A stretch of 64,000 nucleotides of DNA from Vreelandella sp031769195 (lineage in GTDB: Bacteria; Pseudomonadota; Gammaproteobacteria; Pseudomonadales; Halomonadaceae), in the NCBI RefSeq assembly GCF_031769195.1, contig NZ_JAVHNP010000002.1:558001-622000 (forward strand). The letters are read 5' to 3'. The first letter of the stretch is position 1. Every line of letters begins with the position of its first letter. This document shows positions 51,590-63,682 of the stretch, piece after piece. Position numbers and translations under genes: made by a program. The notes beneath the pieces were generated by a model. It did not search any database, was not told where the DNA came from, and saw nothing but the letters and a program-made list of their open reading frames with translations.

Positions 51590-53224
51590 CTATGATTTGC
51601 TGGGTTCGCTACTCTGATCATCGGGTAGCTCCCACGTACCTTTTTCCGTCCAGGGGTCATTTTCCGGAAACTCTTCAATATTAATTTCAGGCTCATCGTA
51701 GTCGGGCTGATAACGCAAATCGTAGTGCGCTGCCCGTACCATTGACACCATCAGAAGCACTGAAATCAGTAACAGCGGCACACCGCTAACAATGCTGGCG
51801 GTTTGCAGCGTTTGCAGCCCTCCTAAAAACAGCAGAGACATGGGCAGAAGTGAGAGCGTAAAGGCCCAAAAAAGACGGTGCCACCGCGCAGGCTCTTTAT
51901 CAAGCTTCTTCTCCGCTGCTGAAGAGAGAATGTAAGCAATAGAGTCAAAGGTGGTCGCAGTGAAAATAGACAGCAGAATCACCACTGCCAACGTCACTAG
52001 CCAGGAAAGCGGTAGCTGGCTCAGCACAGAGTAAAACGCAGCATTGGCAGACTGATCATTCATCACTTGGATGACGTCTAACGTGCCTGACAGCTGCAAG
52101 TAAAGACCATAGTTGCCGAGGATGATGAAAAAAAGCGCGCAGCCCAGCGAGCCAAAGAAAATCGACCCGGCCACCATGGTTTTAATACGGCGCCCTTTAG
52201 AGATACGGGCAATGAACAGCCCTACTGTGGGGGCAAACACAAGCCACCACGCCCAGTAAAAAATCGTCCATGACTGGTGGAAGCCGGTGTCTTCAAAGCC
52301 GTTTAAGTCGCCAAAGGGTTCAGTCCAGGTCGCCATTTGAATGAGGTTGCTGAGCATTAAGCCGATGGAGTTTAGGCCAGTATCTAAAATAAATACGGTA
52401 GGCCCCATTACAAGGACAAACAGCAGCACGGCTAAACCAAGCCACATGTTGATGTCCGAGAGCATTTCGATACCGCCCTTCAAACCGCGCCAAGCGCTCA
52501 CGGCAAAAATGGCCGTGGTACCTATCAATACGGCAATTTGGCTGGTTGCATTAGGGGTGAAAGAGAATAGATTACCCAGCCCTTCGTTAATCAGCGGCAC
52601 TAAAATCCCCAGCGACGTCGCGCCCCCACCCAGCATGCCAAAGATAAATAGAATATCGATAATGTTACCTAGCCAGCTTCTCGCCAGTTTTTCACCTAGC
52701 ACAGGGCGAATCGCTTCACTGATGCGCAGCACTTTATGTTTACGAACGTGAAGGAAGTACGCCATGGGCAGTGCGGGTACCAGGTAGATCGACCATGCGA
52801 TGGGCCCCCAGTGGAACATTCCGTAGGTGGCTGCCCAGGCCGTTGCCTCTTCAGAGAAAGGCGCAACATGGAAAGGCGGGTTTTGCAGGTAATACATCCA
52901 CTCGACCATGCCCCAGAAAACCACAGCCCCGCCAATACCGGCAGCAAACAGCATTGCGCCCCATGACAAAAGCGAAAACTCAGGCTCAGCGTCCACATCG
53001 CCGAGTTTAATTTGCCCAATATCGCTGAACACGATGTAGAACATAAACCCCAGCGACGCGACACCCATGGCGAGATACAGGACACCAAAATTGGTCGTGA
53101 CGAAGCTTTGCGCCGCCATCACCCAGACACGCCCCATCTCTGGAAACAGTATGAGTGGAAGTGTCACCGCAAGCAGCAAGCCTAGAGACCCGAAAAAGAT
53201 CGGTTTATGGATATTAGAAAACAC
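51590..53224 (-). CDS. BCCT-family betaine/choline/carnitine transporter
   Basis: Sodium- or proton-coupled uptake system for trimethylammonium osmolytes, with 12 predicted membrane helices in 544 residues. BCCT signatures are WTIFYWAWWLVFAPTVGLFIARISKGR and FHWGPIAWSIYLVPALPMAYF. In the substrate-box segment the third aromatic is Phe (WWLVF) where BetP has Trp and CaiT has Tyr, so the substrate cannot be named. The C-terminal tail is acidic and short. The open frame gives GTG at 53224 as start, but no ribosome binding site fits it; GGAGAG lies six bases before an in-frame ATT at 53239, a possible true start adding five residues. It fits a salt-adapted lifestyle with ectABC. Confidence 0.92.
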   Translation of the reverse strand: MFSNIHKPIFFGSLGLLLAVTLPLILFPEMGRVWVMAAQSFVTTNFGVLYLAMGVASLGFMFYIVFSDIGQIKLGDVDAEPEFSLLSWGAMLFAAGIGGAVVFWGMVEWMYYLQNPPFHVAPFSEEATAWAATYGMFHWGPIAWSIYLVPALPMAYFLHVRKHKVLRISEAIRPVLGEKLARSWLGNIIDILFIFGMLGGGATSLGILVPLINEGLGNLFSFTPNATSQIAVLIGTTAIFAVSAWRGLKGGIEMLSDINMWLGLAVLLFVLVMGPTVFILDTGLNSIGLMLSNLIQMATWTEPFGDLNGFEDTGFHQSWTIFYWAWWLVFAPTVGLFIARISKGRRIKTMVAGSIFFGSLGCALFFIILGNYGLYLQLSGTLDVIQVMNDQSANAAFYSVLSQLPLSWLVTLAVVILLSIFTATTFDSIAYILSSAAEKKLDKEPARWHRLFWAFTLSLLPMSLLFLGGLQTLQTASIVSGVPLLLISVLLMVSMVRAAHYDLRYQPDYDEPEINIEEFPENDPWTEKGTWELPDDQSSEPSKS

Positions 53225-53384
53225 AGATGAGCGTTTAATGGCCGTCTCTCCATGGCACTTTATTGGGAAACTCTCTCGCCATAATGGCTTAGAGAATAGC
53301 TTTACAATAGTGTTACATGGAATAAACGTTGACCGCCAGCAGCGGCTTCTATCGCCTATCGTTTTTGCATATTAAAGCGCGCAC

Positions 53385-53416
53385 AAAAAAGCCCAGCAGT
53401 GGCCTGCTGGGCTTTT
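53385..53416 (-). terminator. Intrinsic terminator of nfuA
   Basis: Perfect 13 bp stem (AAAAGCCCAGCAG / CTGCTGGGCTTTT) with a 4-base loop and a minus-strand T6 run, just past the nfuA stop. Confidence 0.93.
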
Positions 53417-53446
53417 GCGACGCTATCTTAGTATCTGATTGATACT

Positions 53447-54052
53447 CTAGCGGTAATAAGCGTTTGTTGTATCAGTATGGTCAGTCACGTCACGGATGCC
53501 TGCCAGTTCGGGGATGCGATCCATCAGCGTCTTCTCTACACCATCTTTAAGCGTGAGATCCACCGCGGCGCACCCCTGACAACCGCCGCCGAACGCTAGA
53601 ATCGCTACGCGGTCTTCTGTCAGCTCGACGAGTTTAATCTCGCCACCGTGAGCTGCTAGTCCAGGGTTGATTTCACTGTAGAGCGTATAGTTGATACGGT
53701 CTTCCAGCGGGCTGTCTGCATTCACCTTGGGCATCTTGGCGTTGGGCGCTTTAATCGTCAGCTGCCCGCCCATGCGGTCTGCATTGAAATCAACAACCGC
53801 TTCTTCCAAGAACGCCAAGCTGTTTTTATCGAGAAATACACCAATCTTCTCAAGTTCCAGCTTCACGTCGGTGGGCTCTTCTTCCCCAGGACGGCAATAG
53901 GCCAGGCAGGTTTCTGCATAGGGCGTGCCAGGCTGCGTGATGAAGATACGTACAGCGATGCCTTCAACGTTCTGCTTTTCCAGCAGTTCCGCTAAGTAGT
54001 CTTGTGCGCTGTCGGTAATGTTAATGCCGGGCGCTTCGATAGTCGTGGTCAT
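53447..54052 (-). CDS. nfuA: Fe-S biogenesis protein NfuA
   Basis: Carrier that delivers [4Fe-4S] clusters to apo-enzymes, important under oxidative stress. It has an N-terminal degenerate A-type domain (MTTTIEAPGINITDSAQDYLAELLEKQN) and a C-terminal Nfu domain with GGGCQGCAAVDLTLKDGVE, the CxxC cluster site. The frame opens at 54094, but the ATG at 54052 has GGAGG upstream (spacing rather long at about 12) and the conserved N-terminus. Length 201 (E. coli 191). Confidence 0.96.
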   Translation of the reverse strand: MTTTIEAPGINITDSAQDYLAELLEKQNVEGIAVRIFITQPGTPYAETCLAYCRPGEEEPTDVKLELEKIGVFLDKNSLAFLEEAVVDFNADRMGGQLTIKAPNAKMPKVNADSPLEDRINYTLYSEINPGLAAHGGEIKLVELTEDRVAILAFGGGCQGCAAVDLTLKDGVEKTLMDRIPELAGIRDVTDHTDTTNAYYR

Positions 54053-54323
54053 AAGGGATGTTATCCTCCCGTGGTAGTGGCAAGGCCACATCACATGTCA
54101 TGTGTGCCTATGGTAAGCAAAACCGCGTGCCGACACAATCCCGAGTGTTTTAGTCGGCTATTTCTCCCGCCTATGAGTGCGGCTAATAAAGATGCTGCAA
54201 TAACTTCACGCCCGCGTTTGCTGCCCTATGGGGCACCCTTTGGTATGATAGCCGCCGCTCACCTAATGACGACGACTATAAAAATATCCTTTTCGACTGA
54301 GACGCTGGAGATTTTCCCCTGCC

Positions 54324-58019
<3,696 letters not shown>

Positions 58020-58032
58020 CCAGCGTTAGCGA

Positions 58033-59355
58033 ATGTCACCGGTGGTTCGTCGTCAGCGAAAGGTCATAAGACTGGCCTTTCCTATCATGTTAGGCATGCT
58101 CTCCCAGAGCGTGCTTAACCTTATTGACGCTGCCCTCGTCGGCCATTTAGGCCAGGAGGCGCTGGCCGGGGTTGGCATTGGTGGTTATGCGATGTTCATG
58201 ATGACAGCCCTGGTCTTTGGGCTCTCATCCAGCGTTCAGTCCCAAACAGCGCATGCCTCCGGTGCTAAAACCGGCGATGTTGCCCAGCCGCTTCAGGCAG
58301 GGTTACTGATTGGTACCGCCTTAGCGCTACCGTTATCTTGCTTAGCCTGGTGGCACGCTCCCACATTGATTCAGCTCATTGCGCCCTCAGATGAGGTCAC
58401 GGAGATCGCCATTGATTATTTCCGCTGGCGAGTGCTGGCGCTCACGCTTATTGCGCTGACGCTGTGTTTACGTGGCTATTGGAACGGGCTGCAGCACACG
58501 CATCTTTACCTGCGTATTATTATGGTAGTGCATGCGGTCAACGTCATCCTCAGCGCTGCGCTTATTTACGGATTCGCAGGCTTACCCGCATTAGGTGTGA
58601 ACGGGGCGGCCATCGGAACGACGCTGTCGCTGTTGCTGGGTTTTATCATCTGGGCGGTAATCACCTGGCGGCACTGTTGCCTCAGCGCTCACGCTAGGCC
58701 CTCATGGAGCAGTATTAAAGCAACTGTTGCCCTGGCCGCCCCCCACTCCCTTCAACAGCTTTGGTTTGCTGCAGGCTACGTAGTGTTGTTTTGGCTGCTA
58801 GGCAAGATGGGCACATCCAGCGTGGCGGTGGGACACGTACTGGTCAATTTATCGCTGCTGCTAATTCTTCCTGGTGTAGGGGTTGGCGTGGCAGCAATGA
58901 GCTTAGTGGGAGAAGCACTGGGTAAAAATGATCAGCAAGCGGCCCACCGCTGGGGAATTGATGCGTTAAGTGTTGCAGGCCTACTGTTGACTGTTTTAGC
59001 GTTACCTATGCTACTCATACCCAGCTATATCCTAGGCATCTTTTTTAGCGATGAGGCATTGATATCGTTAGGTAGACTACCGCTGCAAATTACGGGGTTA
59101 ATGATCGTGCTTGATGCTGCTGCGTTAGTGCTAGCACAAGCCTTGATGGGAGCTGGCGCTCAGCGCACCGTGATGCTTTTGACCCTGGGCATGCAGTGGC
59201 TGCTCTTTTTACCACTGGCATGGTGTATAGGTATTGGAATGGGCTACGGCCTGGTCGGCGTTTGGCTGGCACAGCTGGTTTATCGCCTTTTGAATTCCAG
59301 CAGCTTTTTATGGGTATGGCAGCGACGTCGCTGGCTGGCCCACGATTTCAAATAG
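58033..59355 (+). CDS. MATE-family efflux transporter (NorM/DinF-like)
   Basis: 440-residue membrane protein with 12 predicted helices in two homologous halves, exporting drugs or metabolites with Na+ or H+. It opens with RLAFPIMLGMLSQSVLNLIDAALVGHLGQEALAGVGIGGYA, a MATE N-terminal signature. It starts 13 bp after metH without a strong ribosome binding site, so it may depend on metH transcription. DinF-type grouping is a guess; the substrate is unknown. Confidence 0.9.
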   Translation: MSPVVRRQRKVIRLAFPIMLGMLSQSVLNLIDAALVGHLGQEALAGVGIGGYAMFMMTALVFGLSSSVQSQTAHASGAKTGDVAQPLQAGLLIGTALALPLSCLAWWHAPTLIQLIAPSDEVTEIAIDYFRWRVLALTLIALTLCLRGYWNGLQHTHLYLRIIMVVHAVNVILSAALIYGFAGLPALGVNGAAIGTTLSLLLGFIIWAVITWRHCCLSAHARPSWSSIKATVALAAPHSLQQLWFAAGYVVLFWLLGKMGTSSVAVGHVLVNLSLLLILPGVGVGVAAMSLVGEALGKNDQQAAHRWGIDALSVAGLLLTVLALPMLLIPSYILGIFFSDEALISLGRLPLQITGLMIVLDAAALVLAQALMGAGAQRTVMLLTLGMQWLLFLPLAWCIGIGMGYGLVGVWLAQLVYRLLNSSSFLWVWQRRRWLAHDFK

Positions 59356-59394
59356 ATGTGTTTAAATAGCATTTAACGATAAAAAGATAATTAT

Positions 59395-59413
59395 ATATTC
59401 TTTTGTAGAATAT
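59395..59413. promoter_or_regulatory. Inverted repeat upstream of cysI
   Basis: ATATTCT (59395-59401) and AGAATAT (59407-59413) with a 5-base spacer, about 77 bases before the cysI start, in an AT-rich stretch. The spacing suits a regulator dimer; a CysB-type LysR site is one possibility. Confidence 0.4.
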
Positions 59414-59489
59414 GACGCCCGCGTTAAGGTGACGGCACATTACCGTCCGTCTCGACGTGACCATTTCGCTTTTAGCAGGATCGTGCCAC

Positions 59490-61148
59490 ATGTACCGTTA
59501 TGATATTCACGACCAAACCTTGGTTGACGAGCGGGTTGCTCAGTTCCGCGACCAGATGGAACGCTACCAAGCTGGACGTTTGGGAGAAGAAGAGTTTCGC
59601 CCGCTGCGGCTGCAAAACGGCCTGTACATTCAAAAGCACGCACCAATGCTGCGCATTGCCATCCCTTACGGGATGCTAGCAGGCGCTCAACTGCGTGCAC
59701 TGGCTGAGATTACCCGCCGTTACGATCGTGGCTATGGCCACTTTACGACGCGTCAAAATTTACAGTTGAACTGGCCCGCGCTTGAAGACGTGCCGGATAT
59801 TCTGGGCGAGCTCGCCAAAGTGCAAATGCACGCTATTCAAACCAGCGGCAACTGCATCCGCAATACCACCAGTGACCAGTTTGCCGGTATTGCCAACGAT
59901 GAAGTGGAAGACCCCCGCCCTTGGTGCGAGCTGATTCGTCAATGGTCGACCCTACACCCAGAGTTCGCCTACCTGCCGCGCAAATTCAAAATTGCCGTCA
60001 GCGGTGCTGCCCAAGATCGCGCGGCCATTCAGGTGCACGATATCGGCCTGCGCCTGTGGCGCAACGAAGACGGCGAGCTACGCATTAAAGTGCTGGCCGG
60101 TGGCGGTTTAGGCCGTACGCCCATGATTGGTGATGTGGTGCGCGAAGACCTGCCCTGGCAGCATCTGCTGACCTACCTCGAAGCGTGCGTGCGGGTCTAC
60201 AACCAGTTTGGTCGCCGGGACAACAAGTTCAAGGCGCGTATCAAGATCCTGGTGAAAGCACTGGGCATTGAAGAGTTCCGCCGCCGGGTAGACGAAGAGT
60301 GGGCACACCTGAAAGATGGCCCGCAAACGTTGAACCAAGCCGCCGTGGATGCGGCTAAGGTACACTTCCCTGAGCCTGATCGTCGCCCAGTGGCTGCCAG
60401 TGCCACGGAAGATTTCGACAAGCTACGCAGCGAAAACCGCAGCTTTGCGCGTTTTGTGACCAATAACGTCACCGACCACAAAGTGCCGGGTTATAAAGCA
60501 GTGACGCTCTCACTCAAGCGCCGCGAGCATGCGCCTGGGGATGTAACAGCCGACCAGATGGAAGCAGTTGCCGATTTGGCCGACCGCTACAGCTTTGGCG
60601 AAGTGCGCGTCACTCACGAGCAGAACCTAGTGCTCTCGGATGTACCGGTGGATGAGCTGGAAGCGCTGTGGAAAGAGCTGGATGCGCTGGGTATGGCCAA
60701 CCCTACCGTTGGTACGCTGAACGACATCATCTGCTGCCCCGGCGGCGACTACTGTGGTCTTGCCAATGCGGTGTCTATTCCGATTGCCCAGGCACTCCAA
60801 GAGCGCTTTGAAGACTTAGATTTCCTCTACGACCTGGGCCCGCTGGACCTCAATATTTCAGGCTGCATGAACGCCTGTGGCCACCACCACGTCGGCCATA
60901 TCGGCATTTTAGGTGTCGATAAGAAAGGGGAAGAGTACTACCAGATCTCGATTGGTGGTAACTCCACCGATGATGCTTCACTGGGCAAAATTCTGGGGCC
61001 CTCTTTCTTCCGTGAAGACGTGCCGGGCGTGGTTGAGAAGGTGCTGGAAGTCTACGTGGCCGAGCGTCATGAAGATGAGCGCTTCCTGGATACCTATCGC
61101 CGTATTGGCTTAAAACCCTTTAAGGAGCGTGTTTATGCCCAGCAATGA
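59490..61148 (+). CDS. cysI: Nitrite/sulfite reductase haemoprotein (CysI type)
   Basis: Sirohaem/[4Fe-4S] enzyme that reduces sulfite to sulfide for cysteine synthesis. Two ferredoxin-like repeats with sirohaem-binding blocks (RHDRG-like YDRGYGHFTTRQNLQLNW; FGEVRVTHEQNLVL) and the cluster cysteines in CCPGGDYCGLANA and SGCMNACGHHHVGHIG are present. A GTG at 59457 opens the frame, but the ATG at 59490 follows CAGGATC and gives MYRYDIHDQTLVDERV (552 residues). It overlaps the DUF934 gene by 14 bases; that pairing is typical of pseudomonad-type assimilatory sulfite reduction. Confidence 0.95.
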   Translation: MYRYDIHDQTLVDERVAQFRDQMERYQAGRLGEEEFRPLRLQNGLYIQKHAPMLRIAIPYGMLAGAQLRALAEITRRYDRGYGHFTTRQNLQLNWPALEDVPDILGELAKVQMHAIQTSGNCIRNTTSDQFAGIANDEVEDPRPWCELIRQWSTLHPEFAYLPRKFKIAVSGAAQDRAAIQVHDIGLRLWRNEDGELRIKVLAGGGLGRTPMIGDVVREDLPWQHLLTYLEACVRVYNQFGRRDNKFKARIKILVKALGIEEFRRRVDEEWAHLKDGPQTLNQAAVDAAKVHFPEPDRRPVAASATEDFDKLRSENRSFARFVTNNVTDHKVPGYKAVTLSLKRREHAPGDVTADQMEAVADLADRYSFGEVRVTHEQNLVLSDVPVDELEALWKELDALGMANPTVGTLNDIICCPGGDYCGLANAVSIPIAQALQERFEDLDFLYDLGPLDLNISGCMNACGHHHVGHIGILGVDKKGEEYYQISIGGNSTDDASLGKILGPSFFREDVPGVVEKVLEVYVAERHEDERFLDTYRRIGLKPFKERVYAQQ

Positions 61149-61677
61149 GACTCAAACTGACGCGGTGGAACAAACGCCTGTTCACGTGGACCACCTCATT
61201 GAGAACGGTGAACTGGCCGCAGAGAATGCATGGTGCGTCTCCTACGCTGCCGACGAACTGCCCGAACAGCGTCCTGCGTTTGTTCCACTGGTACTCTGGC
61301 AGGCTCACCAGGACGATAACGAACTCGCCCCCCTGCTCACGAGTGACACAGAGCTAACGGCAGAGCTTGGCAGCACGTTGAAGGGCGCCTCTGCTATTGC
61401 CGTAGACTTTCCTGCGTTCACCGATGGCCGGGGTTACACTATCGCTCGCCTTTTGCGCGAGCGTTATGGCTACTCAGGCGAAATTCGCGCCGTGGGCGAT
61501 GTGCTCGTCGATCAGTTGGATTACATGCGCCGCTGTGGTTTCTCCACCATGGCACTGCGTGACGACCAGCACCCCGAAGATGCCCTTCGCGCCCTTAACG
61601 CCTTTAGCGTTCGTTATCAAACGGACGTTGAAGAGCGCCAAGCGCTGTTTGAAAAGCGTTTAGCCTCTAGCCACTAA
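61135..61677 (+). CDS. DUF934-family protein linked to sulfite reduction
   Basis: 180 residues with the DUF934 core FPAFTDGRGYTIARLLRERYGYSGEIRAVGDVLVDQLDYMRRCGF. A GTG at 61129 precedes it, but AAGGAG eight bases before the ATG at 61135 fixes the start, inside the end of cysI. Its constant pairing with cysI in related bacteria suggests a helper or electron-transfer role in sulfite reduction; no cofactor motif is visible to prove this. Confidence 0.9.
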   Translation: MPSNETQTDAVEQTPVHVDHLIENGELAAENAWCVSYAADELPEQRPAFVPLVLWQAHQDDNELAPLLTSDTELTAELGSTLKGASAIAVDFPAFTDGRGYTIARLLRERYGYSGEIRAVGDVLVDQLDYMRRCGFSTMALRDDQHPEDALRALNAFSVRYQTDVEERQALFEKRLASSH

Positions 61678-61694
61678 GCGTTTGGTAGTGATGC

Positions 61695-61730
61695 AAAAGC
61701 CGACAAAGGCACGCCTTTGTCGGCTTTTTT
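61695..61730 (+). terminator. Strong intrinsic terminator of the cysI operon
   Basis: Perfect 16 bp stem (AAAAGCCGACAAAGGC / GCCTTTGTCGGCTTTT) with a 2-base nominal loop and T6 run. The A-run on the left makes it usable in both directions, possibly also for the convergent Smr gene. Confidence 0.95.
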
Positions 61731-61781
61731 ATTGCACGCAAAAAATCGGCAATGTCCCCAATATGGTACTTTATAGGCTTA

Positions 61782-62372
61782 TTAACCGCGCCGTTTCTGC
61801 TGGCGCTCTCGGTTATTGGCCTTGGCACGATCGCTTTTGCGTAGCATTACCCAGGTGGCGCCGAGCCCACCTTCAGAGGGTTGTGCGGACACATACGCCT
61901 GCACTTCGTCAAACTGCATCAACCATTTTGCCATATAGGAGCGCAGCACGTTGGCAGGGCTATCTAGCTCGCGCCCTCTTCCATGTACGATTAATACCGA
62001 ACGTAGATCGTGGGTGTAGGCTTCTTGAATAAAAGGAAACAGCATTCTGCGGCATTCAGCGAGTGGCCGTCTTAATAGGTGCAGCTGCGCCTGCACGCTG
62101 TAGCCACCGTGCTTTAATTTATCGACGACCCCTTGTTGAATCCCCTCACGCCGAAATTCGATAGGATCGAACGGGGGTAACAGGTCAACAAAATCGTCAG
62201 ATAAAAAGTTACGCTCATCTAAGCGCTCGGCAGCGCTTTCACGCCTGGCCAGCTGGGCTTCTGAGGGCCGCTGACGTTGGGGACCTGTATCTGCGCGATT
62301 ACGCTGGGGAAGTGGCTTCACATCGCCTACTAGCGCGCGGAAATCCATCTCATCACGAAGTGTCTGACTCAT
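61782..62372 (-). CDS. Smr-domain protein (SmrA/SmrB type)
   Basis: 196 residues. A charged N-terminal half (DFRALVGDVKPLPQRNRADTGPQRQR) is followed by a C-terminal Smr domain: LDLH-equivalent YSVQAQLHLLRRPLAECRRMLFPFIQEA and SVLIVHGRGRE, with the HGRG nuclease signature, then MRKS-like WVMLRKSDRAK. Such proteins are endonucleases; SmrB acts on mRNA in collided ribosomes. GAGGAG precedes the ATG. The ending is basic (RERQQKRRG). Which Smr subgroup it is remains open. Confidence 0.9.
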   Translation of the reverse strand: MSQTLRDEMDFRALVGDVKPLPQRNRADTGPQRQRPSEAQLARRESAAERLDERNFLSDDFVDLLPPFDPIEFRREGIQQGVVDKLKHGGYSVQAQLHLLRRPLAECRRMLFPFIQEAYTHDLRSVLIVHGRGRELDSPANVLRSYMAKWLMQFDEVQAYVSAQPSEGGLGATWVMLRKSDRAKANNRERQQKRRG

Positions 62373-62490
62373 AACAGGCTCCTCCGATAGGGTCTAATGC
62401 CCAGTCTATTACCTAGGCGACGTTGTTTATCGTAGCAAAATCATCGGCACTGCTTAAGACTTGTCTTGTGGTCGTCAGTTCTTCACCCTA

Positions 62491-62506
62491 CAACGTTACA
62501 ACGTTG
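62491..62506. promoter_or_regulatory. Short inverted/direct repeat upstream of the GGCT-like gene
   Basis: CAACGTT-AC-AACGTTG, 7 bp arms with a 2-base spacer, 15 bases before the start codon. It also reads as a direct repeat of ACAACGTT. Possible operator. Confidence 0.3.
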
Positions 62507-62520
62507 CGTAGGATATTGGC

Positions 62521-62997
62521 ATGATTTGGTTAAAGCGGTTAGTGGTCGTCTCGCTACTGTGCCTGATGGGAGTGGCTGCCTGGCTATGGCTGACCATGCT
62601 AAGCCCTTGGTTTTACGATCGTCCAGAAGAGCTGCCTGCTATTGAGCAGCGCACCCACCAGGTGTTTGTCTACGGCACGCTGCGCTACCTGCCTGTGCGC
62701 TGGGTCGTGATGGGGTCTTCAGGCTCCCCTAAGCCCGCTCGCCTGGAGGGGTATAAGCGCCAAGGGCTGGACCTTGCGGCAAGCGCAGAACATCAAGTAA
62801 ATGGCTTACTCCTCACCGTGACACCCGACGCGTTGGCACGGCTAGATCGTTATGAGCGGCTCGGTATTCGCTACGAGCGTGTTGAGCAAACGCTCTCCGA
62901 CGGTACCTCTGCTTGGGTTTACGTGCGCTTACCCGCGCTGGGGCAGCGTGAGATCCACTCTCCTGCCCAGGGGATAGCTCTGGTAACATACAATTAG
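62521..62997 (+). CDS. Membrane-anchored gamma-glutamylcyclotransferase-like protein
   Basis: 158 residues. An N-terminal membrane helix (LVVVSLLCLMGVAAWLWLTML) precedes an AIG2/GGCT-fold domain: HQVFVYGTLRYLP (the YGTLR substrate loop), DALARLDRYERLG with the expected acidic residue, and GTSAWVYVRLP. Related soluble enzymes release 5-oxoproline from gamma-glutamyl compounds. The membrane anchor would place the domain in the periplasm. TAGGATA precedes the ATG. It is divergent from the Smr gene. Confidence 0.82.
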   Translation: MIWLKRLVVVSLLCLMGVAAWLWLTMLSPWFYDRPEELPAIEQRTHQVFVYGTLRYLPVRWVVMGSSGSPKPARLEGYKRQGLDLAASAEHQVNGLLLTVTPDALARLDRYERLGIRYERVEQTLSDGTSAWVYVRLPALGQREIHSPAQGIALVTYN

Positions 62998-63055
62998 TTT
63001 TTCGTGACCGTATAGCGTCGCCAACGGTCGCCATTTCTACTGCTTAGGACACGCC

Positions 63056-63682
63056 ATGAGTGAAGCCACGCCGTATGTATTGATTCTGTATTACTCCCGT
63101 TCCGGCGCCACTGCAGATATGGCACGCCAAATAGCTGCTGGCGTCGAAAGCATTCCTGGTATTGAGGCGCGTCTGCGCACCGTGCCAGCAGTGTCGCCAA
63201 CCTGTGAAGCGGTGGATCCAGAGATTCCCGATGAAGGGGCTGTTTATGCAGACCTGGATGACTTACGCCACTGCAGCGCGCTAGCGTTAGGTAGCCCGAC
63301 GCGCTTCGGCAATATGGCAGCACCGTTGAAGTATTTTCTCGACACCACCAGCAGCCTATGGATGAACGGAGCGTTAATCGACAAACCTGCCTGTGCATTT
63401 ACCTCAAGCTCCAGCTTACATGGCGGCCAAGAAAGCACTCTGCTAACCATGCTGGTGCCACTGCTTCACCACGGCATGGTGTATGCAGGGATTCCCTATA
63501 GTGAAACGGAGCTGCTAAGCACCCAACAGGGGGGCACGCCGTATGGGGTTAGCCACGTTGCGGGTGCCCGTAGCGACCGCCCAGTGGACGAGCACGAAAG
63601 AGCTTTGTGCCAGGCACAAGGTAAACGGTTGGCGAGATTAGCACTGGCACTCCACAAAATGCGTCAGGAGGAAGCGGCATGA
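63056..63682 (+). CDS. wrbA: NAD(P)H:quinone oxidoreductase WrbA-like flavoprotein
   Basis: 208-residue flavodoxin-fold protein. The FMN phosphate loop is YYSRSGATADMARQIAAG, with GSPTRFGNMAAPLKYFLD and SSSLHGGQESTLLTMLVPLLHHGMVYAG typical of WrbA, which reduces quinones by two electrons. TAGGACA precedes the ATG. It overlaps the next gene by 4 bases (ATGA). The WrbA/DUF2069 pairing is common in gammaproteobacteria. Confidence 0.93.
   Translation: MSEATPYVLILYYSRSGATADMARQIAAGVESIPGIEARLRTVPAVSPTCEAVDPEIPDEGAVYADLDDLRHCSALALGSPTRFGNMAAPLKYFLDTTSSLWMNGALIDKPACAFTSSSSLHGGQESTLLTMLVPLLHHGMVYAGIPYSETELLSTQQGGTPYGVSHVAGARSDRPVDEHERALCQAQGKRLARLALALHKMRQEEAA

Noticed and set aside
54053..54323. 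Possible SAH or cobalamin riboswitch before metH
   Set aside because: The leader after the best -10-like element is only about 70 bases, and I could not find the conserved core of either riboswitch class.
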